Positions 37,850-45,531 of a stretch of 64,000 nt of DNA are shown here, in pieces. The notes beneath the pieces are model-generated. The model saw only the letters and a list, made by a program, of their open reading frames with translations. It was not told the origin of the DNA and made no database searches. Numbering within the stretch: the first letter of the stretch is position 1; every line of letters begins with the position of its first letter. Both the position numbers and the translations under genes were made by a program. Origin of the DNA: Streptomyces antimycoticus (GTDB lineage: Bacteria > Actinomycetota > Actinomycetes > Streptomycetales > Streptomycetaceae); NCBI RefSeq assembly GCF_005405925.1, contig NZ_BJHV01000001.1, positions 10,664,001-10,728,000 on the forward strand, read 5' to 3'.

Positions 37850-37905
37850 GTGCTGCCGCATCGACTGGGCCGTGCCGAACACCAGCAACCAGGCCTCCTG
37901 ATAGG
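37733..37905 (-). pseudogene. AraC/GlxA-type regulator, C-terminal remnant
   Basis: Reading on the minus strand, FGTAQSMRQHLQQALGVTPTAYRRLF is the second HTH of GlxA-type AraC regulators, then ~22 further residues to a stop at 37733. All upstream domains are missing. It overlaps the 3' end of the MFS gene in convergent orientation. The next 150 nt hold nothing identifiable. Confidence 0.6.
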
Positions 37906-38059
37906 GCTCTTTGAAATTGGCTCTGGCCGCAGTTCCGTGAAAGCGCAGGTCAGAGGCGGAAATGTGACATCCTTCGCCTGGGTGTCCGCTTCGTGGTGAT
38001 CATTCGGGGACGTATGGACAGCGGTCGGCTGTCTTGCGATGTTCGATGACGTGGCCGGT

Positions 38060-38593
38060 TCACGCCTGGAACTCGGTGAGGTCGATGGTGTGAACGCGCA
38101 GCGGATAGGCATACACCGGGTGCGCCGTCTCTCGCTCGGGCACCATGCCGAGCTTGCGGATGACGTTCTCGGAGGCGTCGTCACCCACCCGGTTGATGCT
38201 GATGATGCGGTCGAGGCCGCGGTCCTGGAGCGCGAACTCCAGCGTGGCGTGGGCGGCTTCGGACGCGTATCCCTGGCCCCAGAACGGTGAGCCGAGTCGC
38301 CAGCTGATGGCCACGGCGGGCAGTACCTCCGGCAGGAACTCGGGCACGGACAGACCCGTGAAGCCTGCCAGTTCACCCGAGGCCAGCAGTTCGACGGCGA
38401 AGAGTCCGAAGCCCTCCTCGTCCCACTCCTCCTCCCACCGCTCGATGGCCTCTGCCGTGTGGTCCAGGTCGCGCACCGAGCCGTCGTCAATCCAGCGCAT
38501 GACCCGCGGGTCCGCGTTGATGTCCGCCATCGGCGCGAGGTCGTCGTCATGCCAGCGACGGAGGAGGAGGCGGGGTGTGCGGATCTCGGTCAT
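38060..38593 (-). CDS. GNAT-family N-acetyltransferase, RimJ/RimL type (177 aa)
   Basis: Acetyltransferase_3 layout: TPRLLLRRWHDDDLAPMADIN at the start, GFTGLSVPEF and the acetyl-CoA loop FWGQGYASEAAHATLEFAL near residues 103-121, then NRVGDDASENVIRKLGM. Length normal. ATG at 38593 chosen with an AGG 9 nt before; an alternative ATG lies 9 nt upstream. Likely acetylates an N-terminal or side-chain amine; substrate unknown. It stands alone between decayed segments. Confidence 0.88.
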   Translation of the reverse strand: MTEIRTPRLLLRRWHDDDLAPMADINADPRVMRWIDDGSVRDLDHTAEAIERWEEEWDEEGFGLFAVELLASGELAGFTGLSVPEFLPEVLPAVAISWRLGSPFWGQGYASEAAHATLEFALQDRGLDRIISINRVGDDASENVIRKLGMVPERETAHPVYAYPLRVHTIDLTEFQA

Positions 38594-38602
38594 GGCGCCC
38601 AT

Positions 38603-38999
38603 CCTGCCGAAGGCAACGGCCGCATCGGTAATCTGGCGCTCGCCCGTTGCTGCCGCTCCGGGACGCAGGGCATCAAGCCGCCTGCACCGCACACCGTGAA
38701 ACGGATGAAACATCGAGCCGACGGCCGACAGATGACGCGCCACTTCGGCAACGAAAGCGGGGGAGGGCCTCGTACGTGGGCACGGCGATCTCCTCCGGGA
38801 AGCACGAAGCCCCCGGGCGGCGCCGGGGGCGGTGCTGGTGCGCTGCGAACCGAACGCGATGCGCCGCACGCTCGTGGAGCGGGCGAAGATCCCGGCCCTG
38901 TTCCACCCGTGCGTCACGGAGGACAAGAACAGCCCGTCGGCCGTCGGCGGCTCGGGCTGTGTGTGCCACCGAGCCTTCTATGACCCCGAGTTCGGGCTG
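38603..38999. other. Decayed stretch, no supported gene
   Basis: A plus-strand frame at ~38830-38990 (VRCEPNAMRRTLVERAKIPALFHPC) has coding-like codon bias but no start, stop or family I can name. The remaining sequence is featureless. Confidence 0.3.
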
Positions 39000-39325
39000 C
39001 CCGGCTTCGTGGAGGCGCCGGGCCATGGTCGCCGGGTCGGCCCAGCCCGGGGTGCCGGCGTCGAGGTAGACCCAGGTGTTGGGGGCCTGGCGGCTGAACT
39101 GGGCGAGGGCGCCGGTGAGCATGCCCTCGCGTCCCGGCACCTGGTCCACACCGTGCGGCAGTCCTTCGTCGACGGCCGGCAGCAGGCCAGGTGGGCAGGC
39201 GTCGCCGTCATGGGCGTGCTGCTCGTCTACGTCGCCCTGCGCGGCCCGAAGAACACCGCCCGGCCGACGACGAGGCAGCAACCCCGGAGGCCAGGCCCGC
39301 GGAGAACGTCACCGCCCGCTGACGC
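39000..39325 (-). pseudogene. GH6-type cellulase/cellobiohydrolase, N-terminal remnant
   Basis: A signal-peptide-like piece (VTFSAGLASGVAASSSAG) near 39320 shifts frame into a segment with GLPHGVDQVPG, LTGALAQFSRQAPNTWVYLDAG and WADPATMARRLHEAG. The last two match the conserved tyrosine/aspartate strand of GH6 enzymes. The rest is missing or scrambled. Secretion signal and frame are both broken. Confidence 0.5.
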
Positions 39326-39843
39326 AGCAGAACCCTGCCGTTCGGACAGTGCGCGAACGCCGTCACGTGGCAGCGCACCGGCATCGTGGCGCGCCCGACG
39401 GCCCCGAACCTCTCTCCGAGAAATCGGTCACGACACTGAGGGTGCGTGCCGGCTGATCGCGACGTCTCTCCCATCGGTCACTCGGCGCCGCCACCACCGC
39501 GGTCCTCGAGGTCAGTTCAACGAGACGCCGCCGGTGCGACAGCGGGATCCGGCTGATAGCCACGCCGGGGGGACTCCATGCGGCGGCGCGAGCAGGCCGC
39601 CGCCGACAGACTCGATGACCCAGCTGTGCCGCACAGTCTTCCCGCCGCCGGCGCCGCCCCTTGTGCGGCCCACTGTTGTACGGAGGCTGTCCCCGGAAAG
39701 GCGGTCGCGAGGAGCGGCGTTTCCCTTCACCGGTCCGGCGCTGTGCCGTTCGGAAACGCACGCGCCCGCCGGGGGTTGTCTCTCCGCAAAAAGACCTCGT
39801 CAGCCGGCCGGTGTGCCGGGCTTCCGCGCTCCGGGCCCTGCCT
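39326..39843. other. No supported gene
   Basis: 518 nt between the cellulase remnant and the GntR gene. No frame with a domain or steady codon bias on either strand. Several frames are open only through high GC. Confidence 0.4.
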
Positions 39844-40551
39844 TCACGGGGAGGAGGGGCCGCGGTCCTGCTTGCCTTCCTCCTCGCGCCGCCCGTAGTC
39901 GTTGAGCAGCAGGTGCGTGGTGATGTTGATGTGCCGGCTGAGCGCCTCGACGACGCCTGGTACGTCCCGTTCGATGGCGCGCTCGCAAATGGTCTTGTGC
40001 TCTGCCGCGATATCGCGGTTGCTGTGCTCGGTCGGTGTGCGGGCCCAGCAGCGGTAGACCTCCGCTGCCTCGCGCAGCTGTGTTGCGATGTCCCGCAGCT
40101 GCCGGTTGGAGCATCCCTCCAGCAGGACACGGTGGAAGCGGGCGTGGGCGTTCAGCCAGCCTTCGTTGATCTCGCCGGTGTCGGCGACGAGGGGAACGCG
40201 GGCGAGATGGTGGTGCGCGGCGAGCAGATCGGACTCCCACTCGATGGTGCCGGCGGTGACGGACTCCCGGACAAGGTGGGTCTCGATGAACACACGGGCC
40301 TCGGTCAGCTCCTCCAGGCGCTCGGGTGAGACGGTGACGACGCGGAACCCCTGCTGCGGCGCGAAGGTCGCCAGCCCCTGGCCGACCAGCCGGGGCAGTG
40401 CCTCCCGCAGTACCCCGCTGCTGGCGTCGTACTTCTCCTTCAGCGCCTCTACCCGCAGACGTGAACCGGGTTCGTGTCGTCCGTTGAGGATGTCCGCGCG
40501 CAGCCGCTGGTAGATCTCCTCGGCACGGGTCATGGAGCTGGTAGTCGCCAT
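39844..40551 (-). CDS. GntR-family regulator, FadR/FCD subfamily (235 aa)
   Basis: An N-terminal winged helix (IYQRLRADILNGRHEPGSRL; SSGVLREALPRL) and an all-helical FCD domain whose metal/ligand residues appear as ESDLLAAHHHLA near 106 and NAHARFHRVLLEGCSN near 135, with a final H-NITTHLL. FCD regulators respond to organic acids. It is divergent from the aromatic operon and a 14-bp perfect palindrome lies in the 118-nt spacer, so it very likely controls that operon and itself. Confidence 0.92.
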   Translation of the reverse strand: MATTSSMTRAEEIYQRLRADILNGRHEPGSRLRVEALKEKYDASSGVLREALPRLVGQGLATFAPQQGFRVVTVSPERLEELTEARVFIETHLVRESVTAGTIEWESDLLAAHHHLARVPLVADTGEINEGWLNAHARFHRVLLEGCSNRQLRDIATQLREAAEVYRCWARTPTEHSNRDIAAEHKTICERAIERDVPGVVEALSRHINITTHLLLNDYGRREEEGKQDRGPSSP

Positions 40552-40585
40552 GTCGCAGATTCTAGCGCACCTAGATATTCCAAAG

Positions 40586-40599
40586 AAATCTCGAGATTT
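40586..40599. promoter_or_regulatory. Candidate GntR operator (14-bp palindrome)
   Basis: AAATCTCGAGATTT is a perfect palindrome in an AT-rich patch that stands out from its surroundings. It is directly beside TTGACG (40602-40607), a -35-like box for the plus-strand operon, and 35 nt from the GntR start. On the minus strand TAGAAT ends 7 nt before the GntR ATG, suggesting a leaderless regulator transcript. Confidence 0.6.
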
Positions 40600-40669
40600 T
40601 CTTGACGTGTCGACGGTGGAGGGCGTTGACTCCAGTCATCCAGAAGCAGGAAGACGGAGGCGGCGCGCT

Positions 40670-41506
40670 ATGCGGACGACGACCAGAGCAGGACGGATGT
40701 GCCTGGTGACCGGGGAGGCGGTGATCGATGTAGAGCAGGCCAGTGCAGGCCGGTTCCCGGCTGATCCGCTGACAGTGTTCGAGGAGTGGGACGCCTTCCG
40801 GTCCTGGGCCGCTGCGCTGGAGGCCGCGGTTGTCCAGACGCCGGTGGGGCCGGACGGCAGCGTCTCGCCGACACCGCGGCAGGTGTTCGCGATCGGGCTG
40901 AACTACCGCGACCACGCCGAGGAGGCCGGCCTGGCGGCGCCTGAGTCCCCGTCGGTCTTCACCAAGTTCGCCACGTCCCTCACCGGCCCCGACACACAGC
41001 TGCGGCTGCCCGGCGGCCGCGTTGACTGGGAGGCCGAGCTGGTGGTGGTGATGGGGCGCCGGGCGGAGCACGTTGCCGCGGGGGACGCCTGGTCCTACGT
41101 GGCCGGGCTGACCGTGGGGCAGGACTACTCCGAGCGCGATGTGCAGTCCGTGGGCCCCGTGCCGCAGTTCTCCCTCGGCAAGTCCTTCCCCGGATTCGCG
41201 CCGACCGGCCCGGTACTGGTCACGGCCGACGAGTTTGCCGATCCGGACGACCTGGCGATCGAGTGCCTCGTCAACGGGGAGAGCGTCCAGAAGTCACGCA
41301 CCTCTTCGATGATCTTCCCGGTCCCGGAACTGATCGCACGGCTGTCCGCGGTGTGCCCGCTGCTGCCGGGCGACCTGATCTTCACCGGCACGCCCTCAGG
41401 AGTGGGACACGCCCGCACCCCCCAGCGCTACCTGCGGCCGGGAGACGAGGTCCTCACACGTATCGAGGGCATCGGACAGCTCCGACAGACCTGCGTCGCC
41501 GCCTGA
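40670..41506 (+). CDS. Fumarylacetoacetate hydrolase-family protein, acylpyruvase-like (278 aa)
   Basis: FAH fold of the FAHD1/small hydrolase type. GLNYRDHAEE near residues 76-85, metal ligands E121 and E123 in DWEAELVVVMGR and D152 in GQDYSERD, then FPVPELIARLS and TGTPSGVGHARTP. Its ~280-residue length fits acylpyruvate hydrolases and decarboxylases rather than the ~420-residue fumarylacetoacetase. GGAGG stands 9 nt before the ATG. First gene of the operon. Expected to cleave a 2,4-diketo acid produced by ring cleavage. Confidence 0.9.
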   Translation: MRTTTRAGRMCLVTGEAVIDVEQASAGRFPADPLTVFEEWDAFRSWAAALEAAVVQTPVGPDGSVSPTPRQVFAIGLNYRDHAEEAGLAAPESPSVFTKFATSLTGPDTQLRLPGGRVDWEAELVVVMGRRAEHVAAGDAWSYVAGLTVGQDYSERDVQSVGPVPQFSLGKSFPGFAPTGPVLVTADEFADPDDLAIECLVNGESVQKSRTSSMIFPVPELIARLSAVCPLLPGDLIFTGTPSGVGHARTPQRYLRPGDEVLTRIEGIGQLRQTCVAA

Positions 41507-41522
41507 GAGAGGGGCACACCCC

Positions 41523-42449
41523 ATGGCTTTGCACAGGCTTCAGTCACTCACCGTCGGAGTGCCGGATGTGGCCGAGGCGGCCGATTACTACGCCGACTTC
41601 GGACTCGAGCAGGTGGCACCCGGACGGTTCGCCACCGTCGAGGGCGGTGAGCAGTTCTTCCTCGAGTACTCTCCCGTCCGGCGGCTGCTGGGGATGGCGG
41701 TCGCCGCCGACGACGGCGAGGACCTGGACCGGATCGCAGCGAACCTGGACCGGCTCCAGCTGCCGTGCGAACGCGACACCGGCTCCCTGCGCACCAGGGA
41801 ACCCATCGCCGGTATATCGGTCGAGGTCCGTGTCGCACCCCGGCTGACCCGGGTCACCGTCGCGGTCACCCCGTACAACGGCCCCGGACGCCTGGACCGC
41901 GCCGGCACCCGGGCGCCCGTGCTCTCCCGCACCGACCCGGTCCGGCCCCTGGCCCTCGGCCACGTCGTCATCGGTTCGGTGGAGCAGGAGTCGACCCAGC
42001 GGTTCTTCACCGAAGGGCTCGGTTTCAAGGTCAGCGATGTCGTCCCCGGCACGGCCGCGTTCATGCGCTGCTCCACCGACCACCACAACGTCCTGGTGCA
42101 GCAGGCGCCATTGAACTTCCTGCACCACACCTCGTGGCAGGTGACGGATGTCGACGAGGTGGGCCGGGGTGCCACGCGCATGCTCACCGAGCACCCGGAA
42201 CGTCATGTGTGGGGGCTCGGCCGCCACCACATCGGGTCGAATTTCTTCTGGTACCTCAAGGACCCGGCCGGCAACTTCAGCGAGTACTACGCCGACATGG
42301 ACTGCATCGTCGACGACCAACTGTGGACGCCACGCTCCTTCGAGGGCATGCAGGCGCTCTATGCCTGGGGACCTCCGCCTCCGCCGTCGTTCCTCGCCCC
42401 CGAGGACCTGGCCGCACTGATGGCCGGTGCCCACACGGCCAACGGCTGA
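41523..42449 (+). CDS. Extradiol ring-cleavage dioxygenase, VOC type (308 aa)
   Basis: Two vicinal-oxygen-chelate domains as in BphC/2,3-dihydroxybiphenyl dioxygenases. The C-terminal domain carries the 2-His-1-Glu iron site: H147 in LALGHVVIG, H201/H202 in FLHHTSW and E254 in NFSEYYADM. The catalytic His/Tyr region HHNV and W-GLGRHHIGSNFFWY precede it. Starts 16 nt after the FAH gene, with GAGAGGGG before the ATG. It should open a catechol- or hydroxyquinol-like ring at the expense of oxygen; exact substrate not readable. Confidence 0.9.
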   Translation: MALHRLQSLTVGVPDVAEAADYYADFGLEQVAPGRFATVEGGEQFFLEYSPVRRLLGMAVAADDGEDLDRIAANLDRLQLPCERDTGSLRTREPIAGISVEVRVAPRLTRVTVAVTPYNGPGRLDRAGTRAPVLSRTDPVRPLALGHVVIGSVEQESTQRFFTEGLGFKVSDVVPGTAAFMRCSTDHHNVLVQQAPLNFLHHTSWQVTDVDEVGRGATRMLTEHPERHVWGLGRHHIGSNFFWYLKDPAGNFSEYYADMDCIVDDQLWTPRSFEGMQALYAWGPPPPPSFLAPEDLAALMAGAHTANG

Positions 42450-42653
42450 GCGTCCCCGACACCGTGAAGCGCGGCGGGACACGCGGTCCCGCCCCACGCC
42501 CCGCCGCGTCACACCGACGAGGCCCGAACCGCCCCTCCTCGAGCCGACCCGCTGTCGGCGCCGCACAGAAGTACCTTCGCCCTTTCCCGCAGCGCCGCGG
42601 TCAGCGGTCGCGACGGGTGAGAGCGCCGAGATCGGAGTCGGGGTGAACACCTG

Positions 42654-43193
42654 GTGCCGCAGCTGATGCAGACGGCGGACTATCCGCTGCAGGACTCACA
42701 GACCTTCCTCATCCTGCTGAACTTCGGCGCCACGGTCGGCGGGCTGGCCATGTCGCTCCTGGCCGACCGTGCCGGATCACGGGAGCCGATCACGGCCTGC
42801 TTCCTCCTCGGAGCCGCGGCGATCGTCACCATGAGCACCCGGCTTCCGCTGCCGGCGCGCTACGCCATCGTCATCGTCGGCGGCTGCGGCGCGGTCGGGG
42901 TCCAGGGGCTGATCAACGTGTACATCTCGCGCTCCTACCCGGTGACCGCGAGGGCCGGCGCGGTGGGCGTCGCGCTCGGAGCGGGCCGCATCGGCGCCAT
43001 CGCCGGCCCCACGCTCGGCGGCTGGATTCTCGCGGCCGGCCTCCAACCCCGTTGGGACTTCATCCTCTTCGCCGTCCCCGCCGTCCTCGGTGCGGCCCTC
43101 ACCCTGGCGGCCGGCGGACGAACACCGCGGAATCAGGGCCGCCCGGCTCCCTCGCCACGCGCCAAGGAGCCGACGGCCGGACACCCACAATGA
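42654..43193 (+). pseudogene. MFS aromatic acid transporter, N-terminally deleted
   Basis: The frame encodes only the C-terminal five or six helices of an aromatic acid/H+ symporter (PQLMQTADYPLQDSQTFLILLNFGATVGG, then YISRSYPVTARAGAVG). Just before it, around 42650, one base is lost (AACACCTGG-TGCCGCAG; NTWLPQL expected), and the N-terminal half is absent from 42450-42653. So uptake by this protein is lost, unless another carrier serves the pathway. Its stop overlaps the next possible start as ATGA. Confidence 0.75.
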
Positions 43194-43204
43194 GAGAGCA
43201 CACC

Positions 43205-44692
43205 ATGGACACCTACGATGTCGCCGTCGTCGGCTGCGGCCCGGTGGGGCTGGCCCTCGCACGGCTGCTGGCGATGAAGGGGCTGCGGGTCGCCGCCATC
43301 GACCCCAACCGGCTCGTCTGCCATCATCCGCGCGCCACCCATCTCGACGACGAGATCATGCGCCTACTGCAGACCCTGGGCGCGCAGGACATGGAACACC
43401 GGTTCCTGCGCCAGACCGCCTGGACACTGCACCGGGAGGACGGGCGGGCCTTCCTGCAGCAGATGCTGCCCGAGGAGGAGTCGGACCAGGGCTGGCGCAC
43501 CGACTACCAGTTCCACCAGCCGGACTTCGAGTCGCGGCTGCGGGGGCTGCTCGCGGCCGACGCGAACGTGGACCTCCGGTTCGGCTGGACGGTCAGCGCG
43601 ATGGAGCAAGATGACACAGCGGTGCGGCTGACGCTGCTCGACCGGTCGACCGGAGCCGAAACCACGCTCACGGCCGGCTACGCCGTCGGCTCGGACGGCG
43701 CCAACTCCTTCGTCCGGCAGGCGATGAACGTGGAAGTCGAGGACCTCCACGGCACTCAGCGCTCCCTCATCGTCGACATCCACCCCTTCGAACACCCCGC
43801 ACAGCTTCCGGCGGACAGCGGATTCATCCTGTGCCGTGGGAAGCGGCCCGTGACCTACCTGCCGATCTTCCCGCCGATGCTCCGCTTCGAGTTCATGCTG
43901 CTCGACGAGGACGACGCCGCAGAACTCGAACGACCGCAGTCGGTGTACGACCTGCTGAGCCGCTGGCTGGAACCGGGCAGCTACCGGATCATGCGCACCG
44001 ACACCTACGAGTGGCACGCCCGGCTCGTGCGCGGCTGGCGGTCCGACCGCCTCCTACTCGCCGGCGATGCCGCACACCAGATGCCGCCCATGCTCGGCCA
44101 GGGCATGTGCTCCGGGCTGCGCGATGCCGCGAACCTGGCATGGAAGCTCGCCGCCGTCGTGAAGGGCGAGAGTCCCTCAGCGCTGCTCGATACCTACGAA
44201 AGTGAGCGCGCCCCGCATGTGCGCCCCTACATCGAGGAATCCGCCCGGCAGTCCAACCTGATCGAAGCGCTCGGTACGGGCGCGGTTCCCGAGCCGAACG
44301 GAACGCAGACGATCGAGAGGTTCCGGCCGCTGCTGGGACCGGGCCTGGCCACCCGGCCCGGCGGCGCCATCGGGCAGCTGAGCCCGCAGCCGCGCGGCCC
44401 GAGGGGGGAGAGGCTGGACGATACGAGCGGATACAGCTTCACCGTTGTCGGGAACCCGGGGGTGACCTCCGCCGTGTCCGCGGACGTGCGGCAGATGTGG
44501 CGCCGGCTGGACGCCGTGGTCGTCCCGGAGACCGGACCGGCCATCGACCGCTGGCTGGCCGCCCACTCGGTGGCCGCGGCGATCATCCGTCCGGACCGCT
44601 ACGCCTTCGCGCTGGCCACCGACACGGCGGAACTGGAGCAGGCCACCCGCGACCTGGCGCGGGCGCTATCGATACAGGAGGCGGTGGCGTGA
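43205..44692 (+). CDS. FAD-dependent aromatic monooxygenase, MhpA/PheA-like (495 aa)
   Basis: Group A flavoprotein hydroxylase: GxGxxG in VVGCGPVGLALARLL at the N-terminus, the DG motif GSDGANSFVR near residue 180, and the GD motif LLLAGDAAHQMPPMLGQGM near 290. Length and the R-TD-Y-WHARLV stretch match 3-(3-hydroxyphenyl)propionate hydroxylase-type enzymes. ATG at 43205 chosen; an in-frame ATG 15 nt upstream overlaps the transporter stop. It ends in a GTGA overlap with the SMP-30 gene. Expected to add an ortho-hydroxyl to a phenol before ring cleavage. Confidence 0.92.
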   Translation: MDTYDVAVVGCGPVGLALARLLAMKGLRVAAIDPNRLVCHHPRATHLDDEIMRLLQTLGAQDMEHRFLRQTAWTLHREDGRAFLQQMLPEEESDQGWRTDYQFHQPDFESRLRGLLAADANVDLRFGWTVSAMEQDDTAVRLTLLDRSTGAETTLTAGYAVGSDGANSFVRQAMNVEVEDLHGTQRSLIVDIHPFEHPAQLPADSGFILCRGKRPVTYLPIFPPMLRFEFMLLDEDDAAELERPQSVYDLLSRWLEPGSYRIMRTDTYEWHARLVRGWRSDRLLLAGDAAHQMPPMLGQGMCSGLRDAANLAWKLAAVVKGESPSALLDTYESERAPHVRPYIEESARQSNLIEALGTGAVPEPNGTQTIERFRPLLGPGLATRPGGAIGQLSPQPRGPRGERLDDTSGYSFTVVGNPGVTSAVSADVRQMWRRLDAVVVPETGPAIDRWLAAHSVAAAIIRPDRYAFALATDTAELEQATRDLARALSIQEAVA

Positions 44693-45531
44693 AGGAGTAC
44701 GCGGCCGGGATGAGGTGGGGGGAGGGCCCCCGCTGGCAGCGCGGTGCGCTGTGGCTGTCCGACACACAGGGCGGGAAGCTGTGGACCGACCACGACGGCC
44801 CCTGGCGGGGCATCCCGCTGGACGCGGTACCCAATGGCCTGTGGTTCCTGCCGGACGGGCGGCTGGCCGGCGCCATGATGCATGAGCGGCGCATCGGAAT
44901 GTGGACCGGTGAGAAGTTCGCCACCTACGCGGACCTGAGCGCGGTGGCCACCGGTCCGCTCGGCGACATGGTCGGTGACCCGCACGGCAACCTCTACGTG
45001 GACGATGTCGGCTTCGCCGCGCACGCCGGTGAGCCGCCACGGCCCGGCCGGTTGGTGCGCGTCGCGGCGGACGGGTCGGTACGCGTGGCCACCGAAGACG
45101 TCGAGTTCCCCAACGGTCTGGCCCTCGTCGACGGCGGTCGCACCCTGCTCGTCGCGGAGACCACCCGGCAACGGCTGACCGCCTTCACCGTCGCGGACGA
45201 CGGGGCGCTCACGGACCGGCGCACCTACGCCGACCTTGCCCGTCTGGTCGGCACCCACGCCCGGCCGGACGGTATCTGGCCGGCACAGGACGGCGTCTGG
45301 GTGGCCACCACCACCGGACACGCCGTCGCCCTGGTCCGGGAGAACGAGCTGGTCACCTCGGTGGACACCGGGGCGCTGCTGCCGATCGCGTGCTGCGGCG
45401 ACGGCGGGAACCGGCTGTTCGTCACCCTCGCCGACACCCATGGCCTCCCTCTGGGGGAGGCCATGGCCGCGAAAGCGGTGCACACGACGGTCGCACTGCT
45501 CGAGGCCACGAAGGAGGGGGACGCCGGATGA
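44689..45531 (+). CDS. SMP-30/gluconolactonase-family hydrolase (280 aa)
   Basis: Six-bladed propeller of the SGL type. The first metal ligand is in MRWGEGPRW near residue 12, followed by FPNGLALV, the Asn ligand strand, and HARPDGIWPAQDGVWVA with the catalytic Asp. Such proteins hydrolyse lactones; in aromatic operons they may open a lactone intermediate or a lactone form of the substrate. GTG start overlapping the monooxygenase stop, and ATGA overlap with the next gene. Confidence 0.88.
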   Translation: MKEYAAGMRWGEGPRWQRGALWLSDTQGGKLWTDHDGPWRGIPLDAVPNGLWFLPDGRLAGAMMHERRIGMWTGEKFATYADLSAVATGPLGDMVGDPHGNLYVDDVGFAAHAGEPPRPGRLVRVAADGSVRVATEDVEFPNGLALVDGGRTLLVAETTRQRLTAFTVADDGALTDRRTYADLARLVGTHARPDGIWPAQDGVWVATTTGHAVALVRENELVTSVDTGALLPIACCGDGGNRLFVTLADTHGLPLGEAMAAKAVHTTVALLEATKEGDAG

